Assembly (NCBI GenBank): GCA_024734555.1
Contig: JANPWX010000548.1
Location: 429,842 to 493,841, forward strand
Source of the DNA: Trochalopteron elliotii
Lineage: Eukaryota > Chordata > Aves > Passeriformes > Leiothrichidae
DNA length: 64,000 nucleotides
Direction: 5' to 3'
Each line of letters opens with the position of its first letter. Within the stretch, counting starts at the first letter, position 1. The notes beneath the pieces are model-generated. The model was given only the letters and a program-made list of their open reading frames with translations. It was not told the origin of the DNA and did not search any database. Positions 50,501-63,374 of this stretch are shown in pieces. A program made the translations under genes and the position numbers.

Positions 50501-53500
50501 TGGGTTCTACATCACACTCTGACATGGCACAGGCCTGAAAGGCTGAATAAACATGCTGGACTACTGAAAATGTAGCAATTTTCCTGCAATGCGGGGTACT
50601 CTTTTCTGAACAAAAGCCATGAGATGTGCTTGAAAATGGAGTGACATCCGTGCAGCACAACACTCAAACACACCTTTGAGCCAGAGCATGATGACCCATT
50701 TCCTAATGTCCCGTCCACTCACAGAGCAATTAAATGAAATGTTCTGTGAGAGCCAACCCTGCTGGAAGGGACTGTGATACAGGAAGGATCTGCCTCCACT
50801 AATGGCACTGACTCACTTCCCAAAAGCTGAAATCACTAAGTGATCATCACTAATTAAGGGGTCTGACACATTCTAAAATTTCTTTTCGTTTAACAGGCCA
50901 GTATTGAACCTTCCCTCTGAGCTGCACATGAAGCTGGTGCAACATTGATTCAGCACTTTCACAAACCTTTTAGCATGGGTGCAAAAACCCCAGAACTTTC
51001 TGCCATAGCTTGTGAGAGGCAACCTTCAGTCGCTAACATTGCTGAATTTTAACATTATTTGCTCTTATCTAGTTACATAGCAACACAAGCTTAGCAAAAC
51101 CATCAATCATCACAAACAATGTAACCTGTTATTTACTACAGAAATAGTAAATAAATGCTAGCACCCAAATCACAGCCTATGTGAATGCAATTCCTGTCTG
51201 TGCTGGCAGACCTGATAATAAATTTCTGAAAATTTATTAGAAATTAAACACCAAAAATATCCAAATGGAGTGTAGAAAATATGAATCCATCAAGAGTGAA
51301 GGGACAACAAACACTGCTGAAGTCTCAGTGTGTCCTGCTGGTGAAAAGCAATGAGTTGGTATAGGTACTTTCTTCCTCCTCTGCTTTAAATATTACATTA
51401 ATTGGTTTTGCTTGGAGACGTTCAAGGGAATTTGCACTAAAAGCAAATGAAAAGAGTCAGGAGAACAGGGAGAAAACAGCTTTGGAGAGCACTGGGCAGC
51501 CTGGATGTGCTGCTGGGAAACACCAGAGGGTGCTTTTTGCTAGAGTGTGTTGGTGGGAACCAGTGTGGTGCTCCTGTTTTCCCCATGGTGAAGCTGGTTG
51601 GGGTGGAGCAGGCTGCATCCTAATGTCCTGCACAAACACAAAACCCACTGTAGAATACAGAAGTCCTGTTTTGTCTATGGCTGCAGCCCATTGGTAGGGA
51701 GTGTTTTGATTGGGTTTTTTGTTTGTTTGTTTGTTTTTATTTCAATGATCCCTCAGTTTTGGGGGTTTCACATTGCCTTCCTGATAGGATAAGTATGTAG
51801 GATAAAAGTCAGCTTTATGAGTTCCTACTGTCCTGATTTGCACAGTTCTATTTTGTGCCTATGCTCTGGGGCAAGGAAGGGCCCTGCTGGACAAACACAG
51901 ATTCCTTTGGGGATGAGCACTCCTAGGTGTGCAGGAAGAGGGAGTGGGAAAAAATACAAAAATTATGATCTCTTAGAAGCTCAGCAGGTGAAACAGTTTA
52001 AAGCAATAACTAAAATTTCTGAGTGCTGGCAGGGATTTGCATGGTGTGTGCAATGGGTTCCTCAAAGATGTGTGATTGCATCCAAAGGGTGAGGCAGACT
52101 TCAGTGGAGAGTGCTGGCAGGGAGGGAACTGCAGCATGGCTGGAAAGTTACACAACGTCAAAGTTCATGTTCTCTGTCCCTGGCTTCCCAGACCAGCAGT
52201 GTTGCTGGTACACCAGTGTTTGGTGATGAGGCACTGAGGGGTTTAGGACTAGGAGCTGTCCTGAATTGTCCTTCCTGGCCTAACTTGTCCCCCTTCTGCA
52301 GGTGTGGACCATGCTGGGGAGGGACTATGAGCTGTGCTGATAGCTGCAGACCTCAGAGCTGCTCTGTGCTGCCTGATTGCAGCCCGAGCAGCCTTGCTGT
52401 AGAGCTGGCACCAAGCCACAGTGCAGTCACAAGTGTCACAGCAAACACCTCTGTGTTCCCTGTGCCCTCTCTGGCACATTCTCTTCTGCAGATTTTGAGT
52501 TTTACTTAACATAAATCCTGTAGGATTTTACGTCTAGTTGTCCTTTTGATGGTAATGGACCATTAACTAACTGGAGATAAAACTGAAAGCATAAATCCCT
52601 CTCCTTTAGGGAATTAGAAAGCAGGTTTAGGATGCAGGCCATGAAAGGCAAGAGTTTACTGCAATCTCAGACAAGACCTGATTAACTGTCCCTGCCTGGC
52701 ATCCCCACCTGTGCCAGAAAGCACAAGTTGGGCTTTGTGCTGCACAAATGTTTGCATCTGCCAAGGGAAAGCCTTTAGTCCTGATGTTTGAGCTTGTTTG
52801 CCACAATCCCTGTAAGACTGGGAGCCTGGGCTGCTAAGGAGTTATCTCCAGAGACTGATGCTGTCTCTGATTGGAAGTTGGGTGGTTTTATCTTTTTTGA
52901 GGCAGGGTGAGATGAGAAGAGCCAGAGCTTTGCTCATGTCAGAGGTGAGGGAGGAAAAAGCACAAGGTGTCTCTGCCCCAGGGGAGTGCCCAGACTGCTC
53001 CCAGCCAGGCCATAGGATGAGATGATGAGGCAGATCTGCAGGTTGGTGTGTACCAAGTCCAGTTCCCAGTCCCTTCCCTGGGGTCTCCTGTGTCTGTGGG
53101 AGTGAGTTTGCTGACAACTCCCTTCACCAGACCTTGAGGTCAGCGCCTACTGATTAAAAAAGTTAATTACCTTCCTCTTGCAGGAATGACTCTATTTTCA
53201 AGGTCTCCCAGGCCATTAATCAAGCATCTTCTTTTGAAAGCAGTTTTAATTAAAAGTAAGTTATCACTGGAGCCAGTGGCCAAGTCAGAGGGGGATGTCT
53301 TCAGAGACCTCACTGGGCTCTGCTGTGGTGAATGGAGTGGTTCATGTTCATGCAGCCCCCACCCCCCAGCCTTCCCCCCACTCCTGGTGGGTTATGAGTA
53401 CTCTTTTTTAAATGTTAAGGTAAATATTTTAAATATGTTTAAAATGTGAATTTTATAGGCAAATCTTCAGAAGATCTCAGTCATCTCTTGATGCTGATGG

Positions 53501-53594
53501 TGTCTCTGCCTGCAGCAGTCCCCACTGCTGTGCTTTGGGGTCAGACTCAAAGGGTCGAGTGAAAGACTTAAAAAGTCAAAGTTCCTGGTCAAAG
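50501..53594. other. Non-coding DNA, nothing recognised except a simple repeat
   Basis: Unique-looking sequence with short overlapping frames (for example 51.46-51.70 and 52.11-52.51 kb) that lack domains. It holds a (GTTT)n tract at 51.72 kb. An AT-rich part at about 50.82-51.25 kb could be regulatory. Confidence 0.5.
51721..51737 (+). repeat. (GTTT)4 microsatellite
   Basis: Four perfect GTTT units follow a T run. Confidence 0.9.
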
Positions 53595-53755
53595 GTAGAT
53601 ATTTTGTCTTTGGTTTAGCATCTTTGCAAGTTCATTTACTGCTTTTATCACGACATCTCTCAGGTTCCCCTGGTCGTGTCCAGGAGGTGGCAGTGGAAGA
53701 GCATCCATCACTGCACAAACATGGGGCTCTGAGAGCTCACTGTTCTCCAAGGGCA
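53595..53755. repeat. Duplicated segment X, copy B (CpG-decayed)
   Basis: This is the counterpart of 48935-49085 in the same orientation, displaced by 4664 bp at the best-matching point. CpG sites of copy A appear here as CA or TG (CACTGCACAAACATGG against CGCTCCGCAATCGCGG). Confidence 0.7.
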
Positions 53756-54165
53756 CAGTCAAGGGCTGCTGTCCATCACAGCCCAGCAAACAGCTGCAGT
53801 TTGGGGTGCTTTAAGAGGTACCTCCTATCTGTGATGCCCAAAGTGCCAGAATCTGTGGCTCCATAGTTAATAACCTGGAAAGGTGTAAGGAAACTTCTTC
53901 ACTTGAAAGCCAGATGCAGAAAAGCTCTTCTGAGTGTGTAATTGCAAAGATTTGGATTTCAAGACAGTTTTAATCATTTTAATTACTCAAATGAGTAAAA
54001 CATCTGCATATCAAATCTACTGCAACTGACTAAAAAACATGTAGGATTCTCACAGCAAAGCAAACTAGACACAATTGTGCCAACATCATATTATAAGTTC
54101 ATATTTTTTAATGAGAATAGCCCCCTTTTTAACTGCCCTCATGCTGGAATAACTGCCTCCATGGA
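53756..54165. other. Spacer between duplicated segments, copy B side
   Basis: AT-rich unique sequence of about 410 bp with no match to the longer spacer on the copy A side. No gene or repeat is seen. Confidence 0.45.
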
Positions 54166-54614
54166 AATGCATGAGGAGGTATTAAAGAACTGGAAAGTTT
54201 CACACTGCCTGGGACTGATGCATTTCGTCCCAAAACCCTGCAGAAGAATATGACAGAATTAATGTCAGAATGACTTAGGGTTATTTTAGGGAAGTTTTGG
54301 GGTGTAAATAAGCATCAGAAGACTGGAAAGGAGCAAATATATTCGGTTTCTAAAAATGGAAGACAAAGACTAATCAGCTTACCTTCAAATGCCAGAAAAA
54401 TCTTGGGAAGCACAAAATCTTTTTGAGAAATGAAAGAACCCAAGGCAATGAGGAAGAGTCAAATGGATTTTTCAACTGCAAATGCTCTCAGAACAAACCA
54501 AATTCTCTCTACAAATGGGCTCTGGCCCTTGAGAGGATTGAGAGGAAATAACAAACACCATCTGAAGTCACAGAATGAGCTTTGATACCTTCTCATTCAA
54601 AAGGGAGAAAAGAA
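54166..54614 (+). mobile_element. Decayed L3/CR1-type LINE reverse-transcriptase fragment, copy B
   Basis: It is homologous along its whole length to 50056-50500, with the same start, internal order and end point. It also shares derived words absent from intact elements (GTGTAAATAAGCATCAGAAG). It has lost about 19 bp that copy A keeps near 50250. The shared breakpoints and shared changes mean the two copies arose by duplication of an already dead LINE fragment and not by two separate insertions. Confidence 0.75.
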
Positions 54615-57395
54615 ATTAGTATAGATTTGTTTCCTTGCTCAGGCCAATCCCAGCTTTGCAAACAGAGGACACATGACATGGTCTGAAGCTTATGTGATCC
54701 TCACATGCCTGTTTTAGGTGGCCAGGACAAGAGGAAATAGATGAAGTAATATCAATAGGAGCAAGAGACCCAGTTGGAACAAAAAAGGGGATAATAAATC
54801 CATGGGAATAAAATCTGAAACTTTTTCAGAAAGAATATAACAAACTGTGGACAAAATTTTAGGACTCTGAGAGAAATGGGAGGTCTAGATTAAGTGGAAT
54901 GTCAAATTCTTCATGCACCCACAAATATTTTTTTATCATTTTTCATTAATTCTTTTCTGTATTTATTTTCCCAAGAAATTAGGAAAGACTTTTTCACTCT
55001 GTTTTAAAAAGCTGCTTTATTAGTATCAGACACTCACGTTAATCACAGTCTTACACATGTGGGCTCTACCTGGCTTCATGTAATTGTATCTCCTGATGAC
55101 ACAGCCTTGGGAAGCCTGTTGTTTAATAAGCTGAACCCTCTGTAAAACACTCCCACCCATCCCAGCCTGCAGCAACACTGTCAGTGTTTTACCAGGGGGT
55201 CCTGTGTGTGTTTAGAGGCTCTGCCTGCTGGGCTGGGAGGCAATTGATGGTGGTGGAAGGACACCATGGTCACCAGAGAGTGAATTCTGTTGGGAAATGG
55301 GATGTGAGGGTTGCTGGGGGTGGGGAAAACAGGTTTTGTTCCTCTAATGAAGAAAGAATTAGTGTTTCAGGGAAACAAGGAATAATTTACAAGATTACTT
55401 TGGTGAATAAAGATCCAGTCACCTTATCAAATGTGTTAATGCTGAATGCTGAAGGGAAACTGATATTAATTTCTTGTGAAGAGATGGTGCTTGATAAACC
55501 TACTAGCTCCAATTCAGAGTTTAGTTTTAGCTCTGTATTAGGATGATAGTTACATGTACTTGTGCTCTGCCTCATGGTTTGTGCCACATGGACCCCAATC
55601 TCTCCGAGCTGTTTGGAGGAGATATCTCAGATCTGGGATTATTCCTCTCACTAGAAACTGTACAAAATGTATGGAGAGAGGAGCTGCTGCATCCTGAGGG
55701 CTTCTGATCTAGAGGGGGAAACAAAACAAAGTTTTTCTCATTCCCAAAAGGGAACTTGGGAATATTGTATAACAGGAAACAGGTAGGAACTTCCCTTGTA
55801 TTCTATTTTCCCTCTGCTAATGTAGTTTAATGTGCAGGGCTTGACATTTTTTGCAACTATTTTTAAATAGGTGAATTGTGAAACTCAGTGTAGCTCCACA
55901 TTACCTTTTATCCACTTCATTGTGTCTCAATATTTGAATGTAAACACCTTCAGATCTAGAAAGCTGTACTGACATCCTTCATTTAGTTTTCATTCTCAGC
56001 TGTTAAACATTTTAAAACTATTCTTGTGTTAATCCAGCCTTCTCCAAACCCACCTTCCACCTCTGTTTTTAAATACCTCATGTTAGAACTGGAAGAGAAA
56101 GTGCCTGCCTAATTATCTCTATTTTCAGCACCATAAATTAAGCTGTTTGTTGGGATTCATGTTGGAGATTCAGCTTGTCCAGCTAAATCATTTTAGCCCT
56201 AAATATCCTGTGCATTTTCTCCTTGCCCTCAAACCTTTTGTGCTTTTCTGTTTATTCAGCAAACCCATAATGGTTTAGAAAGTTACCAAATATTCCACTT
56301 GGACATTCTTTCTTCAATGTTGAACAAACATTAGAACATCTGCTACCCCTCTTAAAAGTGACCTAATCCCTAGGAATCAAAGCATTTTAAGAACCATTTA
56401 ATTTTTTATGTGGATCCATTTCTTTATGGAAGGAATGGGTTGGGGGCTTAGGGTTAGTTGCTTGGGGGTTTCTGTAGATAATAAATTTCACGTGTATGGA
56501 GAAGATATTTAGCTTGGGGCTGCTGGTTACTGTACCACTTCTGGAAAACAGAACTAAATCCACAAATCAGATTTAAACTTTGTAAGAGTGAGTGAATACA
56601 GGGAAGCATAGACAGCATCCCAAGGCACTTGTTTGTACAATGCTACAGGAGAGTTTTCACCCAAAATGTTGAAAGCAGGTGTGCAGAACAAGCCCCTGTC
56701 TGGCCTGAAGTAGCTCACAGCCCCTGCTGAGGGTGCAAAGGGAAGATGTGACTTCAAATCCTGCATCTCTGGGCTTGGGTGCCTCACAAGGGAGATATCT
56801 CTGCATGAAAAATAATAGCCTGAAATTCAAGAGCCTTTCCTTAAAATACGTGGGGAGGGAGAGGAGGTGAGTCTTCTCAGTCAGTAGTTTAAAGACAACT
56901 TTTCAATGTTCTGATGCCTTTATCCAACCAATGATTTCAGGATCTGGGCAGTCTGGCATTTAATCCCCACTTCCTTCATGTCCTCCTCCCATCCCTACAT
57001 TTTCAGGTATTTGCAGACATTCAGACAGCATTTACAGGTGGGTGGTGCCATTCCAAACTGATTCATGGGAATAGTTTCTTCATTTAGCAATAAACAAGGA
57101 ATGTTAAGAACTGTGAAATAATTCAAATCTTGTCAGACACTGTTACAAGGTTTTTTGCGGGTCAGAACTGTTTGGAACAATACTTTTCAAAATGCCTTAA
57201 AAGCAAAGAAACCCATACTTTTGTCACGACAGCAAAACACAGGTCTTCAAAATCTTCCCTGCACTTTGTCTGTGTTGTTGTCAGAACTCTGACAGGTGAT
57301 GATTTGCATTTCCTCTGTCCTCAGTCTGTGACAATTTTCCAACTGGAGGTAGTATCAAAGCAATCTAGAATTAGCTGTGACAAGTGACAATTGCA
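54615..57395. other. Non-coding DNA, no gene recognised
   Basis: The longest frame, 55184-55546 (+), begins at no convincing start and lacks domains. AT-rich stretches at about 55800-56400 may include regulatory DNA. No repeat is recognised. Confidence 0.5.
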
Positions 57396-57399
57396 TGGG

Positions 57400-57715
57400 T
57401 GGCACAAAAGGATTTTACAAATAGACATTATTTTATACAGCAGGCATAAATACATGTTTAAGTATGATTTAAGTAAGTAAGAAGTGATTCACAATGATAG
57501 TATTATTGACTTGTGAAGATTAAACAAGTCTGCCATATGCTGTCTAGTGTTTCAGATGATTTCAAGTTTATTTTTATTATTTTTAATCCATGCATATTAA
57601 CAACAGGTGTTGAATTCTAAAATGATCTAATAATCAAGGGGAAATCCTTCCAAAGCTGAGTGATAGTTTTGTCATGTTAATAATTTGAAATACTTTGTAT
57701 GTATTATATATTGGT
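57400..57715. promoter_or_regulatory. Candidate conserved non-coding element
   Basis: AT-rich unique DNA contains ACAATTGCATGGGTGG, GATTTAAGTAAGTAAG, GTATTATTGACTTGTG and TTTAATCCATGCATATTAAC. It lies immediately next to the protein-like frame on the minus strand and could be its 3' flank. Confidence 0.3.
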
Positions 57716-57718
57716 TGT

Positions 57719-57905
57719 TCAGCTCATAGCTAGCTCTTGCATGTGATAGTTTAATTTTCTACATCTTACTTCCTCCAGAGTTTCTTCCAGTTGCTGAGGA
57801 GTGGGTTGGTGGAACACTTGCCTTGGAACTCCATCAATTATTTGGAACACCGTCCAATTATTTTTATTAAAAAACCCTTTCACAGCGCATCTGCCCTCAA
57901 CTCCT
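57719..57905 (-). other. Unrecognised protein-like reading frame (possible exon or retro-pseudogene)
   Basis: The open frame spans 57719-58045 on the minus strand. Its last 55 or so codons read like real protein, with an aromatic/basic start (GFFNKNNWTVFQII), then DGVPRQVFHQPTPQQLEE, an acidic-basic helix-like TLEEVRCRK, and the end MQELAMS before TGA. The surroundings are AT-rich and no splice acceptor with a good pyrimidine tract was seen. I do not recognise the family. It could be a terminal exon, a processed-pseudogene piece, a transposon relic or chance. Confidence 0.25.
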
Positions 57906-58045
57906 CTGCCTCTGGACTGTACAGAAATGGGATGTGAACCCACCCTAGTGTTCCTGCTTTTGCTTGGCTTGCCCCTATTGCACTGAGGGGCTGAGGGGAG
58001 GGAAGAAAGATACCCCAAAACAAGTATACCGAGCTGACAAACCAC

Positions 58046-59174
58046 AAGTGAGGGACCACGCTCTCCAAAAGGCTCGAGTGGCTCCTACATTCATACAGGA
58101 ACAATCTCTGGGTGATTACAGATTGACCCTTTGGCTGCTTATTGTTAGCTTGAAGCTCAGAAATCTTTCTTTCTTTCTTTCTTGCCCTGCCTCTATGAGC
58201 CCGAGATGGGGTTGGCTCACAGCACAGTCTGTTCCTTCTCCTTCCCACTCCCAAACACAGCAGGTCACACATTCGAGCTGTGGGGGGTGGGAGCCTGGGA
58301 CAGTGCACCACGCCTCCCCTGTCGTTTGCTCTCACATTTTCACCTGCCTTGTGGGTGTGATGGAGTGAACAAACACATCTCCCTGTGGCTGAGAAGCTCT
58401 GGGAAGAGAGACAACACCTCAAGCTGATCAGCCTCCCCTGAGCACGGCTGCCTCAAGCTGAGCACGTCACCTTCCTGCTGGTGCTGCTGGGGAGAACCTG
58501 AGCTGCACTGGGTGATCCTCAGCCCCACACCCAGCACAGCTTCTCACAAACCACAGCTTTAAAACCACTTTAAAGCCACAAGCTGCCTTTCCAGCAGGTT
58601 ATCTGGAAACCCAGAACTGTGCTCAGCAGGAGAGGCAGATCCCATTTCCCCGCTGGAAAGCCAGAAGCTTCTCTTTGCAGTCCTCCTGCTGCTGCTTGTC
58701 TCTAGTGCCTCGTGGAAATGTAGAAATTGTAGAAAATGTAGGTGTAGAGATTTTTGCCATCATCTCCTTTTGGATATTCCCTGCAAAAATTAAAAAAGAA
58801 AAAAAAATAAAAAACACACAGGGAAATTACAATGTCATAATTAACATGAACAAGATGCAAAGGATGGAGAGCCCAGTCAGCTGCAAACAGATAGAAGTGA
58901 TCCCAAATTGACTTCCAATGGGCTGGAGACATGAACTGGGGAGCTCTTGGGTGTGTGCTTTATTATTTATGTAGATTACTAGCTTCATTAACTTAATTTG
59001 ACAAAGCAGTTGTAGAAAGGGAAAGTCAATCCCATCTGCTTCTTGGTGAAGAGAGTAAATTTATAGATCCTAAAGGGACATAACTCCCAGTGAGATATAT
59101 TTGAGCTTCATGCCCTTAACCTCTCACTTACTGCCCTGTGGGGAGGCAGCCTGACTATCAAGTAATTAGTCCTG
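58046..59174. other. Non-coding, partly GC-rich DNA
   Basis: Contains a (TTTC)n tract at 58.16 kb. Overlapping frames on both strands (57880-58427) reflect composition and have no domain. AT-rich DNA resumes after about 58.7 kb. Confidence 0.5.
58164..58183 (+). repeat. (TTTC)n microsatellite
   Basis: Five near-perfect TTTC units are present. Confidence 0.88.
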
Positions 59175-59177
59175 AAT

Positions 59178-59405
59178 CATTTAGGTTGGAAAACACCTCT
59201 AAGATCATCAAGTCCAACTGTTAACCCAGAACTGCCAAGCCCACCACTAAACAATAACCCCAAGTGCCACATCTACACATCTTTTAAGTCCCTCCAATGA
59301 TGGTGAGTCCACCACTGCCCTGGGCAGCCTGTTCCAATGCCTGACCAGCCATTTGATGAAGAAATTTTTCCTAATACCCAATCTCTGTGTAATTCTGTGT
59401 GGGTC
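59178..59405 (-). mobile_element. CR1 LINE, 3' end
   Basis: AGGTTGGAAAACACCTCTAA and GATCATCAAGTCCAAC are the reverse complement of the canonical CR1 3' end. They are followed by CCACCACTGCCCTGGGCAGC, CTGTTCCAATGCCTGACC, and GAAGAAATTTTTCCTAATAC. The copy is 5' truncated and moderately diverged. Confidence 0.95.
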
Positions 59406-62400
59406 CCTAAAAGAGAGAACACTTAGATGTCTTTTTCTTCCCCAAGCAGAAATGAGAAAATGCCAATATTCCTAACTTCAGGTGCCAACAACCTTGAGGC
59501 TCCTGCTTCCACTGAGTAACTGATCAATGGCTTCAAAAGTCTGGGGGAGAGTTAGGAGTGCAGGGAGCAGAGAAACAAATAACACAAAATTTTATTGAAA
59601 TCAGCCTGGGGAAGCCATCTGGTTATGTCACTGCAGAGTAAGAACAGACTTCAAAGCTGCTCTTGAGACAGGGATTGTGATAATGATTTCCAGAGGAAAA
59701 GTCCCATTAATATAGGATGGATACCTCAGATGCATCTCCAGCTCCTCTCTGGGACTTTCAGTGAAGCATCTTGTTGCTGTGGAGAGACATCAGGTACAAA
59801 GGATCAGAGTTAGTGATGGCTGTGACCCAAAATGAGGTCACTGAGCATGGGGAGAGGTATTTACTTGAGGCAAACACAAAAGCCAGAGCTCCAAGTGTCA
59901 GGCCAGGCCAGCTGCTGATCCACACAGCAAATAGTTCAGTTGAGAGCCTGTGTGTCTTGCAGAAAGAGGAGAGAAGAGGATATTCTTCATTTTAGAAAGC
60001 CCTTTCCCCTTTAGAAAGTTCTCTCTCTCTGTATTCTTTCCATGAGGCAGAAATGTTTGCTTTGACCCTTGAGCAACCTTTTCTCCAGGGTAAGGAGGAG
60101 GAATGTGATTATTTTTTCAGAGAAAAGAAAAAGATGGTGAACAGTGGGAGGGGAGGGCTGAAGGTGAAAGTTTGTACCACATTTCTTCATGCAGAAAGGA
60201 CCAAGATGGCAGTGACTTTACCACCAGCATGTTGTTTTTCTCCCTACCCTCTTTTCATCTCATGGGGAGATTGATTGATGCGCTGTACAGTTCTCTCTGG
60301 TTTTGCACTTTTTTTTTCCCCAGCTGCAGGTGCACCATCTTCAGCTTTTATCACCTTAGACAGCTAATTATAACTCTCCATTGACACCTCAACAAGCAAA
60401 ATTGGCTCAATTAAGACTGTACAGAGCACCTGTTGTTCAGCAGGCATGAAAAACATCAGCTTTCCCCAGTCCATCTACCAGCTGTGAAACACTCACCCTG
60501 CTCCTGGGAGTCATGACCTTATGGCAGGAGCTGTTTTTGCCCACCCAGATAATAATAAGATATTTGCACCATTGTCATTCCCCAGCAATTGTGCAAATAT
60601 AACTCTGAGTCTTCTTCAGCCAAGAACCAGGAAAATTTATTTAAAGCAATGCATTGCACAGACAAGTTAGTCTTTGGTGACTGTTCTGAGTAGATATCCC
60701 TGAGGTGGAGTAAAGACCAAATCCACCTGACCTTAACTGAGGTTTTATTGTTTTTCTTTGGCTGCCTGATCTCAACTTTAGGGAGTTTTGGTCACTTCCT
60801 AAACCAATTCCTGATCAAACACTGACTTACTTTTCTGTGTGTTTCGTGAGTACATTGCCTTTCAATGCCAGCCCCACTCTTGACCACAGGGAGTAGTTTA
60901 TGTTTGATCAAGCACTAGTGCAGTTAATAGGTTTATCAAGTTTTGAACTGAGCTACTCTACAAAATAAAAGCACGCCATGATTTCTTAAAATGCAATTTA
61001 AAAATATACCACCAAAAATGCCTCAGTGATGAGCCCTGGTCCTTCCAAGTACCACAGCAGTCCCCTGGAGAAGAGTGGAGATTAGCAAACATGTTTCACA
61101 TGACAACTTTCAATATATTTATTTGCATGACTGGACTACAGAAGGACATCAACGTGCCTCTAAATCTTAGTATTGTTTATTACTCTGGATATCAGACAAA
61201 ACAATAATTAAATTGGGCAGAGATTCTTGGGGCTCAGTTAACAGAATTGAGGCTCAGTGAATGTGGCTGTATTTTGTTGTCTACCCTATGGAATCCACAG
61301 ACCTCCAGCTCAGGACTGGACATCTTTTGTGCAGGGAAATCCTGGAAAAATGGCATTACAGGACCACTGAGGTGGACCAAGGGGGCTGTGGAGGAGACAG
61401 GAGCTTCAGGAGCCCACAGCTGGGGAATGCAGATCATTTCAGGGTGCATCTGAAAACCTGCTTATGAGGAGGGCCTGAAACAAGGGCAGGCTCTGAGCTT
61501 TGTGCTGCAAATTCACATCCTGACAGAATGAAGGCATGTTCAGGTTAAACCAGCACTTAGATGAGGGTGCCAGCTTTGCTGGGCATCTCCAGGAGCTGCC
61601 AGACCTTAGCACTGCTCTAACAACAACTCCAGAGGCAGCTGGAAGTGAGATATTCCCAATGCATCAGTCACTGTGGGAACAATCTGTGCAGCCCTTCATT
61701 TCTGTCTCAAGGAACACCAAATGGAGAGAGAAATCCTTGTTTTCTTCATGCAACTCTCTGCAGTCACCATCTCCAGTCAGTATCATTCAAGAGAACATGA
61801 ATAAGTCAAACTGCAGGGATGGCAAATAAATGTGCAGGGAATAAATGTGATGTGGAAGGAGGAAAAGATTCCAGGACTGCTATGGTTAAGAAACTCTGGG
61901 AAGACTCCACTGGGCTTTGGATCCCTCTGGGTGACAGCACTGTCTGTATTTAGTGCAGGAGGATGTAGACCTTAACTAACTCAATGTTAGTTAACCTTTA
62001 CAAACTTATTCTGTGGAATTTACTTAATTCCACAGAAGAAAAATCTCTAAAAATCAGGTTTTGTTGTTATTTGAAGCTGATTTTTGCACTGTTGTTTCAG
62101 TGCTCTCTTGGTGTCCTGCCCTCTGTACTCTTTAAAAGAATCCTGAAAACGAGGTTGAAAAGTTTTTAAAATTAGGTTGGTTTGTTTGGAAATGGGCTTT
62201 TTTGCCTTTTCAAAGTGACCCGTTATTCCAGTAACTTACTATATTGAGCTTCAAGGCAAAACCATTTCCTGAAATTCAGCAAAAGCAAAACATTCTTTAG
62301 AAGGTCACTCAAATCTTTAAACTGAGGTAAGCAAGGCAGCCACAAATAATCAGAGTGAATGCAAGTAATGCTCAATTTAAATGGACTTTCTTCATTCAAT

Positions 62401-63374
62401 GCCTCTGTAATCAGCTTTTAATGTCCTCATTATCAGCAGTAGAACAACTTGAAATCATAGGAAGTTCATGAAATGGGATTTCAAATGTTTTCCCAACACT
62501 TCTCCCAGGATGTGCATACAGGTCTGGGGGATTTTTTATCAGATTAATTTTACTGAAACACGATGAGCAAAATTTTTTTCACAGATTCACAGTAGCATTA
62601 TATTTACAAACTAAAGCAACCGTCCTCTCTCTTCCCCCTCCCCTCATGTCCATTTGCATTGCCCCCAGCAGAGATCCCTCTGGCCATGTGCAGGCAGGGT
62701 CAGAGAGATGTCCTTGCTGACCATGGCCAAAACTGCCCCTGGATTGTGCTGCTTTTTTGGCTGATGTCAGTTCAGTGCCAGGAAGTTTCTCGTGCTATCC
62801 CAGATTCCAGCTGAGCAGGCTGGAGGAAACCTCTCAGAATCAATATCTGTTGTCAGAACTTTGTCCTGTACACTTGACTGTTGTACCAGATATTTTCAGG
62901 GGGCAAAAACTAGAAACCATTAGGTCGATTATAGCTTCTAACCCCCTTTGGAAGGTAAATGTCAAAGGAAATTGTTTCTTCCCAAAAAACTCCTCCAAAG
63001 CAGAGCACCTATCCCTTCTCTGTGTTTGGCAGCTCTTTCTTTGACTGGCCATGCAGTGTCTCAATATCCACAGCCCCTTCAGCCTTCTGTCTCTTAGGGC
63101 ACTTCCAGAAGGGTAGTGCCAAAGCCTCTGGCTCTCTCTGGAGATCAAAGCTGATGGCAGCATTGCCACATGTCAAAATCAGTTCCTCAAGGGATGAATG
63201 GAATTCATCTCAGCACTGACAAGGCTGTGAGGACAATGCAGCTGACTTGCAGCAGGGTCAGCAAACTGGGGCCACAGGAGGTAATGACCTTAACCCAAAA
63301 AGGACTACAGGAATGCTGTGAGTCCTCTACCCTAGAGCCTGTGCTAAAGAATGGACTCTGGGTAGACACACAGA
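59406..63374. other. Non-coding DNA downstream of the receptor gene
   Basis: No further exon is recognised. Short overlapping frames at 61.23-61.83 and 62.75-63.22 kb have no domains. AT-rich unique stretches at about 60.90-61.22 and 62.33-62.60 kb may be regulatory or part of a long 3' UTR of the receptor on the minus strand. Confidence 0.5.

Noticed and set aside
55184..55546. 120-codon plus-strand frame
   Set aside because: No domain, no plausible start, and mixed composition. Chance frames of this length are expected in 64 kb read in six frames.
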